From Hyphomicrobiales bacterium (lineage in GTDB: Bacteria > Pseudomonadota > Alphaproteobacteria > Rhizobiales > Xanthobacteraceae), in the NCBI GenBank assembly GCA_021732215.1, contig JAKFVL010000028.1, positions 1 to 64,000 of the forward strand: DNA of 64,000 nucleotides, read 5' to 3'. The position numbers were made by a program, and so were the translations under genes. Positions 52,504 through 63,988 of this stretch are shown here, piece after piece; the first letter of the stretch is position 1, and each line of letters begins with the position of its first letter. The notes beneath the pieces are model-generated. The model was not told the DNA's origin, did not search any database, and saw nothing but the letters and a program-made list of their open reading frames with translations.

Positions 52504-52980
52504 ATGACCGACTTGAGCCGAAACTCGACCGTCCCCTTGTCATGGGCAAGGCAACTGAGCCGCCTGCGCGCGATCGCCGCAGCGTTGGTGTTTGCAGGGC
52601 TCACCGCGGGCTGCACATCCGAGCAATTCCAGAAGGGCTATATTATCCCCGACGGCGCGCTCGAGCAGATTCCGATCGGCGCCAGCCAGGATCAGGTGCT
52701 GATCGTGATGGGCACGCCATCGACGGTCGCGACATTGAGCGGCGAAGTTTTTTACTACATCTCGCAGCGCTCGCGCCGCCTGATCGGGTTCATGAACCAG
52801 GAAGTGATCGATCAGCGCGTGGTGGCCGTCTACTTCGATAAGAACCGCACGGTCAATCGGCTCGCCAACTACGGCCTCAAGGACGGCAAGATTTTCGACT
52901 TCATCAGCCGCACCACGCCGACCAGCGGCCAGGAGCTGAGCTACCTGACGCCGATCTTCAAGATCATCAGCCTGCGCTGA
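52504..52980 (+). CDS. bamE: Outer membrane assembly lipoprotein BamE (SmpA/OmlA)
   Basis: BamE (158 residues), a lipoprotein of the beta-barrel assembly complex. The lipobox is in LVFAGLTAGCTSEQF (Cys about residue 37), after a somewhat long signal. The SmpA/OmlA fold follows, with YIIPDGALEQIPIGASQDQV, LIVMGTPSTVATLSGEVFYY and VVAVYFDKNRTVNRLANYGL. It is monocistronic and diverges from the bc1-chaperone gene. Confidence 0.92.
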   Translation: MTDLSRNSTVPLSWARQLSRLRAIAAALVFAGLTAGCTSEQFQKGYIIPDGALEQIPIGASQDQVLIVMGTPSTVATLSGEVFYYISQRSRRLIGFMNQEVIDQRVVAVYFDKNRTVNRLANYGLKDGKIFDFISRTTPTSGQELSYLTPIFKIISLR

Positions 52981-53108
52981 TCCACGCAATCCGCTGTAAA
53001 CTGCACAATCGGCGCGCGGCTGCGTCGCCTTGCCGCTTGCTATTTCACTGCCTACCTTCACGTTCAAAGCCCAGACACACAAGATGTCGGGCCTGAGGGA
53101 GCACCATC

Positions 53109-54110
53109 ATGACCATTCGCATCACCCGCCGCCGCGCGCTATCCGGCGCCGCTGCCGTTTCCGCCGCCGCGATCCTGCCGCGCAGCGCGCTCGGGCAGGA
53201 ATGGAAGCCGACCGAGACTGTCCGCATCATTGTGCCCGCCGCCCCCGGTGGATTGACCGACGTGATCGGGCGGCTGCTTGCCCAACATCTGCAGGCCAAT
53301 TGGGGCCAGAACGCCGTGGTCGAAAACCGCTCAGGCGCCGGCGGCACCATCGGCACGCTGGAGGCGATCCGCCAGAAGCCCGACGGCCACACTGTTCTGG
53401 TCGGCAATCCCGGACCGAACGCGATCGCGTTCAGCATCTTCCGCAACCTCAGCTACAAGCCGGAACAGATTCTGCCGGTCAGCAACGTGATCCGGGTTCC
53501 GAACATCGTCTCGGCGCACCCGTCCGTACCGGTGAAGTCGATCCCCGAGTTGATCTCTTATCTGAAGGCCAACCCCGACAAACTCACCTACGGATCTTCC
53601 GGCATCGGCCAGAGCCCTCACCTCACTGCCGCCTGGTTCCTGCAGCTCACCGGGTTGAAAATGACGCATGCGCCGTTCCGCGGCGCCGGCCCTGCGCTTC
53701 AGGCCGCACTTGCCGGCGACATCCAGATTCTGTTCGACAACCTGTTTCCGACCCTGCCGCAGGTCGAGGACGGCAAGCTCACCGCGCTCTGCGTCACCAC
53801 GGCGGAGCGCACCGACCGCTCGCCGAAGATTCCGACCATGCGTGAGAGCGCGCCTGAGCTAGCCCCCTTCGACGTGTCGTCCTGGTTCGGCATATTCTTG
53901 CCCGCTGGCGCACCTGCCCCTGTGGTCCAGGCGCTCAACAGCCAGGTCAAACTGCTCTGCGAGCGCGAAGATGCGAAAAAGACGTTCGCGGCGGCGGGCG
54001 CTCGCGCCGATCACGGCACGCCCGCCCAGTTTGCGTCATTCATCCAGAATGAGACAAAAAAGTTCGGCGGCATCATCGACAAGGAAGGCCTCAAGATGGA
54101 TGTGAACTGA
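53109..54110 (+). CDS. Tripartite tricarboxylate transporter (TTT) substrate-binding protein, Bug family
   Basis: A 333-residue periplasmic receptor. The signal has a twin- or triple-arginine start (RITRRRALSGAAAVSAAA) and could use Tat. Bug-family marks are TVRIIVPAAPGGLTDVIGRL, VENRSGAGGTIGT, PDGHTVLVGNPGPNAI and TYGSSGIGQSPHLTAAWF. Such receptors bind carboxylates and hand them to TctA/TctB-type permeases, but no permease genes lie nearby, as is common for this expanded family. The ligand is unknown. Confidence 0.9.
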   Translation: MTIRITRRRALSGAAAVSAAAILPRSALGQEWKPTETVRIIVPAAPGGLTDVIGRLLAQHLQANWGQNAVVENRSGAGGTIGTLEAIRQKPDGHTVLVGNPGPNAIAFSIFRNLSYKPEQILPVSNVIRVPNIVSAHPSVPVKSIPELISYLKANPDKLTYGSSGIGQSPHLTAAWFLQLTGLKMTHAPFRGAGPALQAALAGDIQILFDNLFPTLPQVEDGKLTALCVTTAERTDRSPKIPTMRESAPELAPFDVSSWFGIFLPAGAPAPVVQALNSQVKLLCEREDAKKTFAAAGARADHGTPAQFASFIQNETKKFGGIIDKEGLKMDVN

Positions 54111-54228
54111 CCCATCCGTCATTGCGGGTTTCCACAACCTCGCATTGGCGAAAGTTCCCATCCGGTTCCACGGAACATTGCTGTTCAACAGTCGTTGATC
54201 GCCCATCTTCACCCCGAGGAGGACGAAC

Positions 54229-54615
54229 ATGAGATTGCATACAGCAATTGCGATTACGGCCATCGCGTTGACACCGGCAGCGGCATTGGCGCAGTCGGCC
54301 ACGCAACGCGGCGCAGTCGATGGCGCTGTCACCGGCGGCGCGGTCGGCGGCCCGGTTGGCGCGGCGGTTGGCGGTACTGTTGGTGCGGCGGTCGGTACGG
54401 CGATCGACATCCCCGGTGCGGTCGTATCGTCGGTGCTCGGCCTGAACCGCCCGTCGGTCGTTTACGAGCGGCCGATCGTGGTTGGCGAGCCGCTGCCGTC
54501 GCAGATCGAATATTACGAAGTGCCGGGCCACGCCGAGTATCGCTATACGGTGATCAACAATCGCCGCTACATCGTCGAGCCGCGCACGCGCCGCGTCGTG
54601 CGCGTCATCGAGTAA
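54229..54615 (+). CDS. Exported glycine-zipper protein with DUF1236-like C terminus
   Basis: A 128-residue protein with a signal peptide ending near AALAQSAT. The central part is a run of glycine and alanine with GxxxG spacing (GAVGGPVGAAVGGTVGAAVG), a glycine zipper that may insert in or span the outer membrane. The C-terminal part (QIEYYEVPGHAEYRYTVINN, then RRYIVEPRTRRVVRVIE) resembles DUF1236. GAGGAGG fixes the start. It has its own strong terminator. Function unknown, probably envelope-related. Confidence 0.82.
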   Translation: MRLHTAIAITAIALTPAAALAQSATQRGAVDGAVTGGAVGGPVGAAVGGTVGAAVGTAIDIPGAVVSSVLGLNRPSVVYERPIVVGEPLPSQIEYYEVPGHAEYRYTVINNRRYIVEPRTRRVVRVIE

Positions 54616-54649
54616 CCTCAATACATCGCTCCAAAAAACTGGCTCAATG

Positions 54650-54687
54650 AAAAACCCCGCGGCTCGCACCGCGGGGTTTTTGTTTCT
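54650..54687. terminator. Bidirectional terminator between the glycine-zipper gene and hppA
   Basis: AAAAACCCCGCGG and CCGCGGGGTTTTT form a 13-base-pair stem with a six-base loop, followed on the plus strand by TGTTTC and preceded by an A-run that serves the minus strand. It lies between convergent genes and can end both. Confidence 0.9.
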
Positions 54688-54704
54688 TTCGTAGCCTTCA
54701 CTGT

Positions 54705-54782
54705 CGTCATGCCCGGGCTTGACCCGGGCATCCATCTAGTTTGCGAAGAAGATGGATTGCCGGATCAAGTCCGGCAATGACG
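54705..54782. repeat. Paired-hairpin dispersed repeat (copy 2, inverted)
   Basis: This is the same element as at 48414-48491 in reverse orientation. The left module is ATGCCCGGG-CTTGA-CCCGGGCAT, the right ATTGCCGGA-TCAAG-TCCGGCAAT. Where the two copies differ (GGG/CCC against GGA/TCC), both sides of each stem differ together, so pairing is kept. It lies after hppA. Confidence 0.85.
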
Positions 54783-54789
54783 ACTGAGA

Positions 54790-56913
<2,124 letters not shown>

Positions 56914-57067
56914 TGAATATCCTCAGATTGTTTGTTGCTTCCCCACGGCGCCCGTGACCGCGAATGGGACGGACGCGCAAACAAGGAGGCCATGCCCTGC
57001 GTATGGCAAAAACGGCCTCAAATCGGCGCGGACAATGCCAAAATCATCCCGGCGACGCAACGCTATG

Positions 57068-57090
57068 GGGTCCCTTAAAAGACCCTTTTT
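57068..57090 (+). terminator. Terminator-like hairpin on the plus strand with no plus-strand gene before it
   Basis: GGGTC, an eight-base loop, GACCC and then TTTTT form an intrinsic-terminator pattern on the plus strand. Genes on both sides run on the minus strand. It may end a short RNA from the 56914-57067 gap, or act only by chance. Confidence 0.4.
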
Positions 57091-57133
57091 GGAAGGATTT
57101 GCAGCGTTTTGGCTTGGTATTTCGTATGATGGT

Positions 57134-58117
57134 TCAGAAGTGGCTGTAGGACACCCGCCGGAAGGTCACCGGCTTGCCATCGGCACCAAGGAACCGCGGA
57201 GGATCGATTCTCTCGGCGAATCCCCCAATCACCGTAGCGGTTGTTCCCGCGGCCACCGCAGCGGCCATGAATCGCCCGGCGTTCTCCTGCGGCACGGCAC
57301 ACAGCACCTCGTAATCGTCACCGCCCGCGATCAGCCGCTCGATGCCAACCGCGCCGCTGGCGACCAGTCGTTTCGCGAAGGCGGATAGTGGCACGTCGGC
57401 GAGCCGGATGTCCGCGCTGACCACGGACACGGCGCACAACTTGGCGAGATCGCCGGCAAGGCCATCGGAAACATCCATCGCGGCGTGCGCATGCTCACGC
57501 ACGGCCCTTGCGAGCGCGTTGCGTGGCTGCGGCACGCGATAGCGGTCAATCAACGCCGCCATCCCGGTCGCATCGTTGGCCATCGCCTTGGCGACCTCGC
57601 CACCTTTGAGGATATCGAGCCCCAGCGTCGCGTCGCCGATCGTGCCCGTGACCATCACAAGGTCGCCGGATTTCGCGCCGCCACGGCGAACCATTTTGCC
57701 TTCGGGTACGCGGCCAAATGCAGTGATCGAGATCGACAGCGGACCGGGCGTCGAGACCGTATCGCCGCCGAGCAGCGGACAACCGAAATGCACCGCGTCC
57801 TCGCCGAGCGCCTTGGCGAACGGAGCGAGCCACGCATCTTTCGCCTCCCGCAACGCCAGCGTCATGATAAAGCCTGCGGGCTCAGCACCTTTTGCAGCCA
57901 GATCGGACAGGTTTACCCGCAGCGCCTTGCGCGCGATGGTGTCGGGGGGATCGTCAGCCAGAAAATGCACGCCTTCGACGATGGCGTCTGCCGTCACGAC
58001 AACATCGTCGCCGCTTGCGTTGAGGATAGCGGCGTCGTCGGTCAGTCCAAACGCGCCGGCATCGGTCGCCAGCGGCGCGAAGTACTTTGCGATCAGGGAG
58101 TCTTCGGGAGATGACAC
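57134..58117 (-). CDS. thiL: Thiamine-monophosphate kinase
   Basis: ThiL (327 residues) phosphorylates thiamine phosphate to thiamine diphosphate. Family features: GLTDDAAILNASGDDVVVTA near the start, the metal-binding DAIVEGVHFL, KALRVNLSDLAAKGAEP, LLGGDTVSTPGPLSISI and AMDVSDGLAGDLAKL. It follows nusB after about 100 bases that contain a palindromic repeat. No thiamine riboswitch is evident in that gap. Confidence 0.94.
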   Translation of the reverse strand: MSSPEDSLIAKYFAPLATDAGAFGLTDDAAILNASGDDVVVTADAIVEGVHFLADDPPDTIARKALRVNLSDLAAKGAEPAGFIMTLALREAKDAWLAPFAKALGEDAVHFGCPLLGGDTVSTPGPLSISITAFGRVPEGKMVRRGGAKSGDLVMVTGTIGDATLGLDILKGGEVAKAMANDATGMAALIDRYRVPQPRNALARAVREHAHAAMDVSDGLAGDLAKLCAVSVVSADIRLADVPLSAFAKRLVASGAVGIERLIAGGDDYEVLCAVPQENAGRFMAAAVAAGTTATVIGGFAERIDPPRFLGADGKPVTFRRVSYSHF

Positions 58118-58126
58118 TTACAACTC

Positions 58127-58211
58127 CGTCATTGCGAGCGAAGCGAAGCAATCCCAATCCGCCCACAAGCGCCTCTGGATTGCTTCGTCGCTCGCGCTCC
58201 TCGCAATGACG
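58127..58211. repeat. Dispersed palindromic repeat in the nusB-thiL gap
   Basis: The arms start CGTCATTGCGAG and end CTCGCAATGACG, with an inner pair GCGAAGCAATCC and GGATTGCTTCG; together they can form a long, nearly continuous hairpin. A relative lies at 59310-59396. It fills almost the whole gap. Confidence 0.85.
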
Positions 58212-58217
58212 AGCCAA

Positions 58218-58715
58218 TCACGCCTGTTCGAACTCACCGCCGCGAAAGTGCCGCGCGATCTGATCGAGCACGGCATTGACCATGCCGGTCTCGTCGCTTT
58301 CGACGAAGGCATTGGCGACATCGACGTATTCCTTGACCACCACGCGCGCCGGAACATCCTTGCGGTGCTCCAGCTCGTAGGCCCCTGCCCGCAACGTCGC
58401 GCGAATGATCGCGTCGATGCGCTTCAGCGGCCAGCCCCGATTGAGCGCATCGTCGAGCAGCGGATCGAGCTTGGCCTGATCGCGCACCACACCCGCAACC
58501 ACATCGCGAAAGAAGGCAGCTTCTGCGGGGAGATATTTTTCGCCCTCGACCTCGTTGCCGAGCCAGTGGCTCTCGAACTCGGCAAAGATGTCGTTGATGC
58601 CGGCGCCCCCGATATCCATCTGGTAGAGCGCCTGCACGGCAGCAAGCCGCGCGGCGCCGCGCCGGTTCGCCTTGCCCGGATCGTTCTTGGCAGCGCCGCT
58701 CCTAGTGGCTGGCAT
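58218..58715 (-). CDS. nusB: Transcription antitermination factor NusB
   Basis: NusB (165 residues) binds boxA RNA with S10 and allows antitermination on rRNA operons. The all-helical fold opens [20 protein letters not shown] and contains [20 protein letters not shown] and the conserved [20 protein letters not shown] with [11 protein letters not shown]. It overlaps ribH by 14 bases, so the two are translationally coupled. The gap after it holds a repeat, then thiL. Confidence 0.95.
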   Translation of the reverse strand: MPATRSGAAKNDPGKANRRGAARLAAVQALYQMDIGGAGINDIFAEFESHWLGNEVEGEKYLPAEAAFFRDVVAGVVRDQAKLDPLLDDALNRGWPLKRIDAIIRATLRAGAYELEHRKDVPARVVVKEYVDVANAFVESDETGMVNAVLDQIARHFRGGEFEQA

Positions 58716-59262
58716 CGCGCAGCCGATCCTTGATCATCTGGTCGAGCCGCGGTTGCATCCGTCGCTTGATCCGCATCATCACGACAGCCGCACGCGCAGC
58801 GTCGCCGCCCTTGTTGAGCGCATCGGCGCGGGCACGCGCCCACGCCTGCTCTTCGGTGTTGACGGTGATGATACCATTTCCGAGCGGAATCTTTCTGTTG
58901 ACCGACAGATCCATCAGCCCGCGCGCGGATTCCATCGCCACGATCTCGAAATGAATGGTCTCGCCCCGGATCACGCAGCCAAGCGCGACGACCGCGTCAT
59001 AGGGCCGGCCCTTCTTGTCCGCAGCCTCGATGGTGATCGCAGTCGCAGCGGGAATCTCAAGGCAGCCCGGCACGGTGATGACATCGTGGGTGCAGCCGGC
59101 TTCCTTAAGCTCGGCGATCGCGGCCAGCAGCAGCGCATCCTGAATATCGTCATAGAACCGCGCTTCGACGATCAGGACATGGGAGCCCTTGATGTCGGTC
59201 TGGTCTTTCAACGGCGCCCGGCGCGGTTCAACCATTTTCAGGTGTCTGTTCACTCGATCCAT
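58702..59262 (-). CDS. ribH: 6,7-dimethyl-8-ribityllumazine synthase
   Basis: Lumazine synthase (186 residues) joins the two riboflavin precursors to make the substrate of RibE. Typical parts: [60 protein letters not shown] and [19 protein letters not shown]. The ATG at 59262 is chosen; MVEPRRAP, nine codons further in, is also possible. It overlaps nusB and lies 139 bases after ribE across a palindromic repeat. Confidence 0.94.
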   Translation of the reverse strand: MDRVNRHLKMVEPRRAPLKDQTDIKGSHVLIVEARFYDDIQDALLLAAIAELKEAGCTHDVITVPGCLEIPAATAITIEAADKKGRPYDAVVALGCVIRGETIHFEIVAMESARGLMDLSVNRKIPLGNGIITVNTEEQAWARARADALNKGGDAARAAVVMMRIKRRMQPRLDQMIKDRLRDASH

Positions 59263-59309
59263 ATCCGCAAGCGTTTTAGTCCGCTTCCGCGCCAAAACCA
59301 AGAAACTTT

Positions 59310-59396
59310 GTCATCGCGAGGCCTGTAAAGGCGAAGCAATCCAGAACCGCAAAACAAGGACTGGATTGCTTTGTCGCTGAAGCTCCTCGCAATGAC
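59310..59396. repeat. Dispersed palindromic repeat in the ribE-ribH gap
   Basis: The arms are GTCATCGCGAG with CTCGCAATGAC, plus an inner pair GCGAAGCAATCCAG and CTGGATTGCTTTGTCGC. It belongs to the same family as 58127-58211 but differs in the middle. It stops six bases before the ribE stop codon. Confidence 0.85.
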
Positions 59397-59401
59397 GGAA
59401 C

Positions 59402-60010
59402 CTATTTCATTTCGGTGAGGCGCGCCGCATAGCGCGCCATCAGATCGACCTCGAGATTGACCTCGCTGCCCGCGATCCAGCTACCGAGCATGGTGACGCT
59501 CAAGGTGTGTGGAATAATCAGCACAGAAAACCGGTCGTCCTCCACCGTATTCACGGTTAGCGAGCAGCCGTCGAGCGTGATCGATCCCTTGGTGGCGATA
59601 AAACGCGCAAACTCCCGGGGGCTTTTCAGGGTGAACCGCGCCATGTCCGGCAGATCGTCGCGTGCGAGGATCATCGCAATGCCATCGGCATGGCCGGCGA
59701 CGATGTGGCCGCCGAGTTCGTCGCCGATTTTCAGCGCCCGCTCCAGATTGAGCCGGGTCCCCGCCTTCCAGTGCCGCGCCGTGGTCATCCGCAGCGTCTC
59801 GGCCGCCGCATCGACATCGAACCAGGTGCGGCCGCTCTCCACGCCCGAAGCCACTACCGTCAGGCATACGCCGTTGCAGGCGATCGATGCACCGTCGGCG
59901 ATCGTGGTCTGGTCGTAGCGGCACAGGATGCGCAGCCGATGCAACTGCCCCTGCGCTACCAGCTTCAGGCTCGCGATCTCGCCGACGTCGGTAACAATGC
60001 CGGTAAACAT
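59402..60010 (-). CDS. ribE: Riboflavin synthase, alpha type
   Basis: Riboflavin synthase (202 residues) turns two lumazine molecules into riboflavin and the RibH substrate. The internal duplication of two lumazine-binding barrels is visible: MFTGIVTDVGEI with GASIACNGVCLTVV in the first, and GDELGGHIVAGHADGIA with KGSITLDGCSLTVNTV in the second. It follows ribD after 62 bases that contain a repeat. Confidence 0.94.
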   Translation of the reverse strand: MFTGIVTDVGEIASLKLVAQGQLHRLRILCRYDQTTIADGASIACNGVCLTVVASGVESGRTWFDVDAAAETLRMTTARHWKAGTRLNLERALKIGDELGGHIVAGHADGIAMILARDDLPDMARFTLKSPREFARFIATKGSITLDGCSLTVNTVEDDRFSVLIIPHTLSVTMLGSWIAGSEVNLEVDLMARYAARLTEMK

Positions 60011-60025
60011 AATGCTTCTCTAATT

Positions 60026-60074
60026 GACCATGATCTGATCGGAAAACCGGTGCCCACTTTTCCGGATCATGGTC
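60026..60074. repeat. Dispersed palindromic repeat (copy 2) in the ribD-ribE gap
   Basis: GACCATGATC and GATCATGGTC are perfect ten-base arms around GGAAAACCGG and CACTTTTCC. It is the same family as the element at 29944-29986 and overlaps the ribD stop codon. Confidence 0.85.
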
Positions 60075-61191
60075 AGGTTCGCTCGAATACGTTCAGACAG
60101 TCGGGTCCGAGCATGTCGCTAGCACGCAGCCGGAACCGTGGCGAGGCCGTGATCGCGTCGAATGACGCACCATGCAAGGCATCGATGCCGTCGCTGCCGA
60201 TTGCCTTCGGGCTTTGAAACAACCAGATCTCATCGGCGAGATCCGAGGCGAGAAACGACGCAGCGATCCTCGAGCCACCTTCCACCATCAGCCGCGAGAT
60301 GCCGCGCGCCGCCAGCTCCTTGACCACCGCGTCGAGATCAAGTCCCTTGCCGTCACTCCCCGCGCGCAGGATGGCCGCCCCTTCCGCACCCAGCACCATC
60401 GCCGCCGGCGCCTCGGCGGTCGCCGATGCAGCCACCCACAACGGCACCTTGCGCGCCGACTTCGCCAGCCGCCCCGACGGCGGCAACCGCAAATGCGTAT
60501 CGAGCACCACCCGCACCGGCGATTGCGCCTCCAGCCCCGGCAGACGGCAGGTCAGCATCGGATCGTCGGAGAACGCGGTGCCGACACCGATCAGGATCGC
60601 ATCGGTCTGCGCCCGCATCAGGTGAACACGGTCGTTGGCGGCCGCTTCCGTCAGCGCCACGGGCTTGCGGCCGGCTGCCCCGACTTTGCCATCACTCGAA
60701 ACGGCCAGTTTCAGCGTCACGTGCGGGCGGCCGGAAACGATACGGCGGATGTGTCCGGCATGATCGTGCGCTGCCTCGTCGGCACAGAGGCCAACGTCCA
60801 CCGCAATACCAGCCGCACGTAGCCGCGCATGGCCCTGCCTAGCCACTTCCGGATTGGGATCATCGATCGTTGCAACAACGCGCGATATGCCTGCGGCGAT
60901 CACCGCATCCGCGCAGGGCGGCGACTTGCCGTGATGCGAGCATGGCTCCAGCGTCACATACAGCGTCGCGCCTGTCGCAAGCGCACCGGCGCGGCGCAAC
61001 GCTTCGACTTCCGCATGCGGACGCCCGCCCGGCTGCGTCCAGCCACGGCCAACGATCGCGCCATCCTTCACGATCACCGCCCCGACCGCCGGGTTTGGCC
61101 ATGTGTTGCCAAGCCCGCGCCGCCCGAGCGTGAGCGCAAGCTGCATGAACCGATGATCGTCAGCAGAGAAAGAGGGCGCGGCCGAGTTCAT
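60073..61191 (-). CDS. ribD: Bifunctional diaminohydroxyphosphoribosylaminopyrimidine deaminase / reductase
   Basis: RibD (372 residues) carries out the second and third steps of riboflavin synthesis. The N-terminal deaminase domain has the zinc motifs [14 protein letters not shown] and [17 protein letters not shown]. The C-terminal reductase domain (about 150-372) has [36 protein letters not shown] and [15 protein letters not shown]. Its start overlaps the nrdR stop codon by four bases (ATGA). A palindromic repeat overlaps its stop codon. Confidence 0.95.
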   Translation of the reverse strand: MNSAAPSFSADDHRFMQLALTLGRRGLGNTWPNPAVGAVIVKDGAIVGRGWTQPGGRPHAEVEALRRAGALATGATLYVTLEPCSHHGKSPPCADAVIAAGISRVVATIDDPNPEVARQGHARLRAAGIAVDVGLCADEAAHDHAGHIRRIVSGRPHVTLKLAVSSDGKVGAAGRKPVALTEAAANDRVHLMRAQTDAILIGVGTAFSDDPMLTCRLPGLEAQSPVRVVLDTHLRLPPSGRLAKSARKVPLWVAASATAEAPAAMVLGAEGAAILRAGSDGKGLDLDAVVKELAARGISRLMVEGGSRIAASFLASDLADEIWLFQSPKAIGSDGIDALHGASFDAITASPRFRLRASDMLGPDCLNVFERT

Positions 61192-61670
61192 TTCCGGGCA
61201 AGCGCGGGCCGCGCATCGTCGTCACCGGACAGTTCACCGAGAACCGCTTCGAAATCCTTGGCTTCGCGAAAGTTGCGGTAGACCGAAGCAAAGCGAACAT
61301 ACGCCACGTCATCGAGCTGGCGCAGATGCTCCATCACGATCTCGCCGATGGCCTCCGACGAAATCTCCGCTTCGCCGCCGCTTTCGAGTTCGCGCACGAT
61401 GGTCGACACCATCTTCTCCACGCGCTCGGTATCGACCGGACGCTTGCGCAGGCTGATTTGCAGCGAGCGCACCAGCTTGTCGCGATCGAACGGCACACGG
61501 CGGCCGTTGCGCTTGATGACGGTGAGTTCGCGAAGCTGCACCCGCTCGAATGTCGTGAAGCGGAAGTTGCACGTCACGCACACACGGCGGCGGCGGATCA
61601 CGGCCGAATCTTCCGTCGGACGCGAATCCTTCACCTGTGTATCGAGACTGTTACAACTCGGGCAGCGCAT
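61188..61670 (-). CDS. nrdR: Transcriptional repressor NrdR
   Basis: NrdR (160 residues) represses ribonucleotide reductase genes in response to dATP and ATP. It has the zinc ribbon [18 protein letters not shown] with [16 protein letters not shown] and an ATP-cone domain (about 45-140) starting [20 protein letters not shown]. It follows glyA by nine bases and overlaps ribD, so all belong to one operon. No NrdR boxes were noted in this window. Confidence 0.95.
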   Translation of the reverse strand: MRCPSCNSLDTQVKDSRPTEDSAVIRRRRVCVTCNFRFTTFERVQLRELTVIKRNGRRVPFDRDKLVRSLQISLRKRPVDTERVEKMVSTIVRELESGGEAEISSEAIGEIVMEHLRQLDDVAYVRFASVYRNFREAKDFEAVLGELSGDDDARPALARK

Positions 61671-61679
61671 TCCCTGTCC

Positions 61680-62981
<1,302 letters not shown>

Positions 62982-63308
62982 GAGCAAAATATCTCCATCG
63001 CCGCTCCCCGATCCTGGGGAACGCACGAAAAGGTTTTGGTCCGAAAGGCGGCGGAAGCGCCATACCATATCTGGCGTGAAGGGCCAAATTTTGGGGTTCA
63101 AGCCCGACATTTAGGCGGTTCGGGAACCCCGGCCAAGGCGGCCAATGGTGGAAAGATGCCCACGGTCGGCACAGATGGCAGAGATTCGGCCCTTAGCCCA
63201 ACAAAGCAACGCACCGGACCCCGGAGAACCGGGCCGATGCGCTGAATTGGTCGGATATCAGGTAGCGGCCGGTCTTGCGCCGGCTTCGCCCGGAAACTTG
63301 GTGTTGGA
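62982..63308. other. Intergenic region between the MarR gene and glyA
   Basis: About 325 bp with no convincing gene. It should contain the glyA promoter; TTTGGC with GTATGG 17 bases later on the minus strand (near 63060-63095) is only a weak candidate. Small hairpins are present (CCCGGAGAACCGGG near 63218, and GCCGG-TCTTGCG-CCGGC near 63270), the second just after the MarR gene but without a T-run. No glycine riboswitch was recognised. Confidence 0.4.
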
Positions 63309-63824
63309 TCAGAGCCGATACAGGATCTGGTCTGTCCAGAAGCGCTCGAGGCGATGCAGCGACTTGTTGAGCGTCGCGAACTCGTCGTTCGAGATGCCGC
63401 CGACCTTCTCCACGGTGCGGACGTGCTTCTTGTAAAGCTCGTCGACGATGCGGCGGATTTCCTGGCCCTGCGCGGTCAGGCGAATACGGACCGAACGGCG
63501 ATCGATGCGCGAACGCTGATGATCGAGGAAGCCGAGCTCGACCAGCTTCTTCAGATTATAGGACACGTTCGAACCGAGATAGTAGCCGCGGGTGCGCAGC
63601 TCGCCTGCCGTCAGTTCCTTGTCGCCGATGTTATAGAGCAGCAGCGCCTGGACCGAATTGATGTCGGCGCGGCCGCGGCGATCGAATTCATCCTTGATGA
63701 CGTCGAGCAGGCGGCGGTGCAGCCGCTCCACGAGCGTCAATGCTTCGAGATAGAGCGGCTGGACCGGCGCGTTTGCGTCGTTACGCTCAACGGACTCCGC
63801 GGCCGTGGCTACGGCTTTGATCAT
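63309..63824 (-). CDS. MarR-family winged-helix regulator (LdtR-like)
   Basis: A 171-residue regulator. The winged helix is visible: DINSVQALLLYNIGDKELTA, GELRTRGYYLGSNVSYNLKK as recognition region, and GFLDHQRSRIDRRSVRIRLT as the wing. The dimer helices flank it (about 25-50 and 125-165). It resembles LdtR of Liberibacter and rhizobia, which controls an L,D-transpeptidase and stress genes; that link is inference. It lies upstream of glyA on the same strand, about 330 bases apart. Confidence 0.88.
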   Translation of the reverse strand: MIKAVATAAESVERNDANAPVQPLYLEALTLVERLHRRLLDVIKDEFDRRGRADINSVQALLLYNIGDKELTAGELRTRGYYLGSNVSYNLKKLVELGFLDHQRSRIDRRSVRIRLTAQGQEIRRIVDELYKKHVRTVEKVGGISNDEFATLNKSLHRLERFWTDQILYRL

Positions 63825-63962
63825 GACACTACCCCTGCTTGTCGTTTTTATTCGACGAAACTTTTGTTCCGCCTGATAACGCCAACCTAAGCAGCCGGTT
63901 TGAAGATCAGCTTAAACAACACCATAAAGAGTTCATGAATTTAAGACAGTGAATCCTCGATT

Positions 63963-63988
63963 AAGCCCGCCAATAAAGGGCTTTTTGT
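63963..63988 (+). terminator. Terminator-like hairpin on the plus strand at the right edge
   Basis: AAGCCC, a nine-base loop, GGGCTT and then TTTT. No plus-strand gene precedes it; the nearest gene is the minus-strand MarR gene about 140 bases to the left. It may end a short RNA from the region upstream of that gene, or relate to a gene beyond the window. Confidence 0.4.

Noticed and set aside
53030-53845. A 271-codon frame overlapping the TTT receptor gene
   Set aside because: It is a shifted frame of a gene with a clear signal peptide and family motifs.
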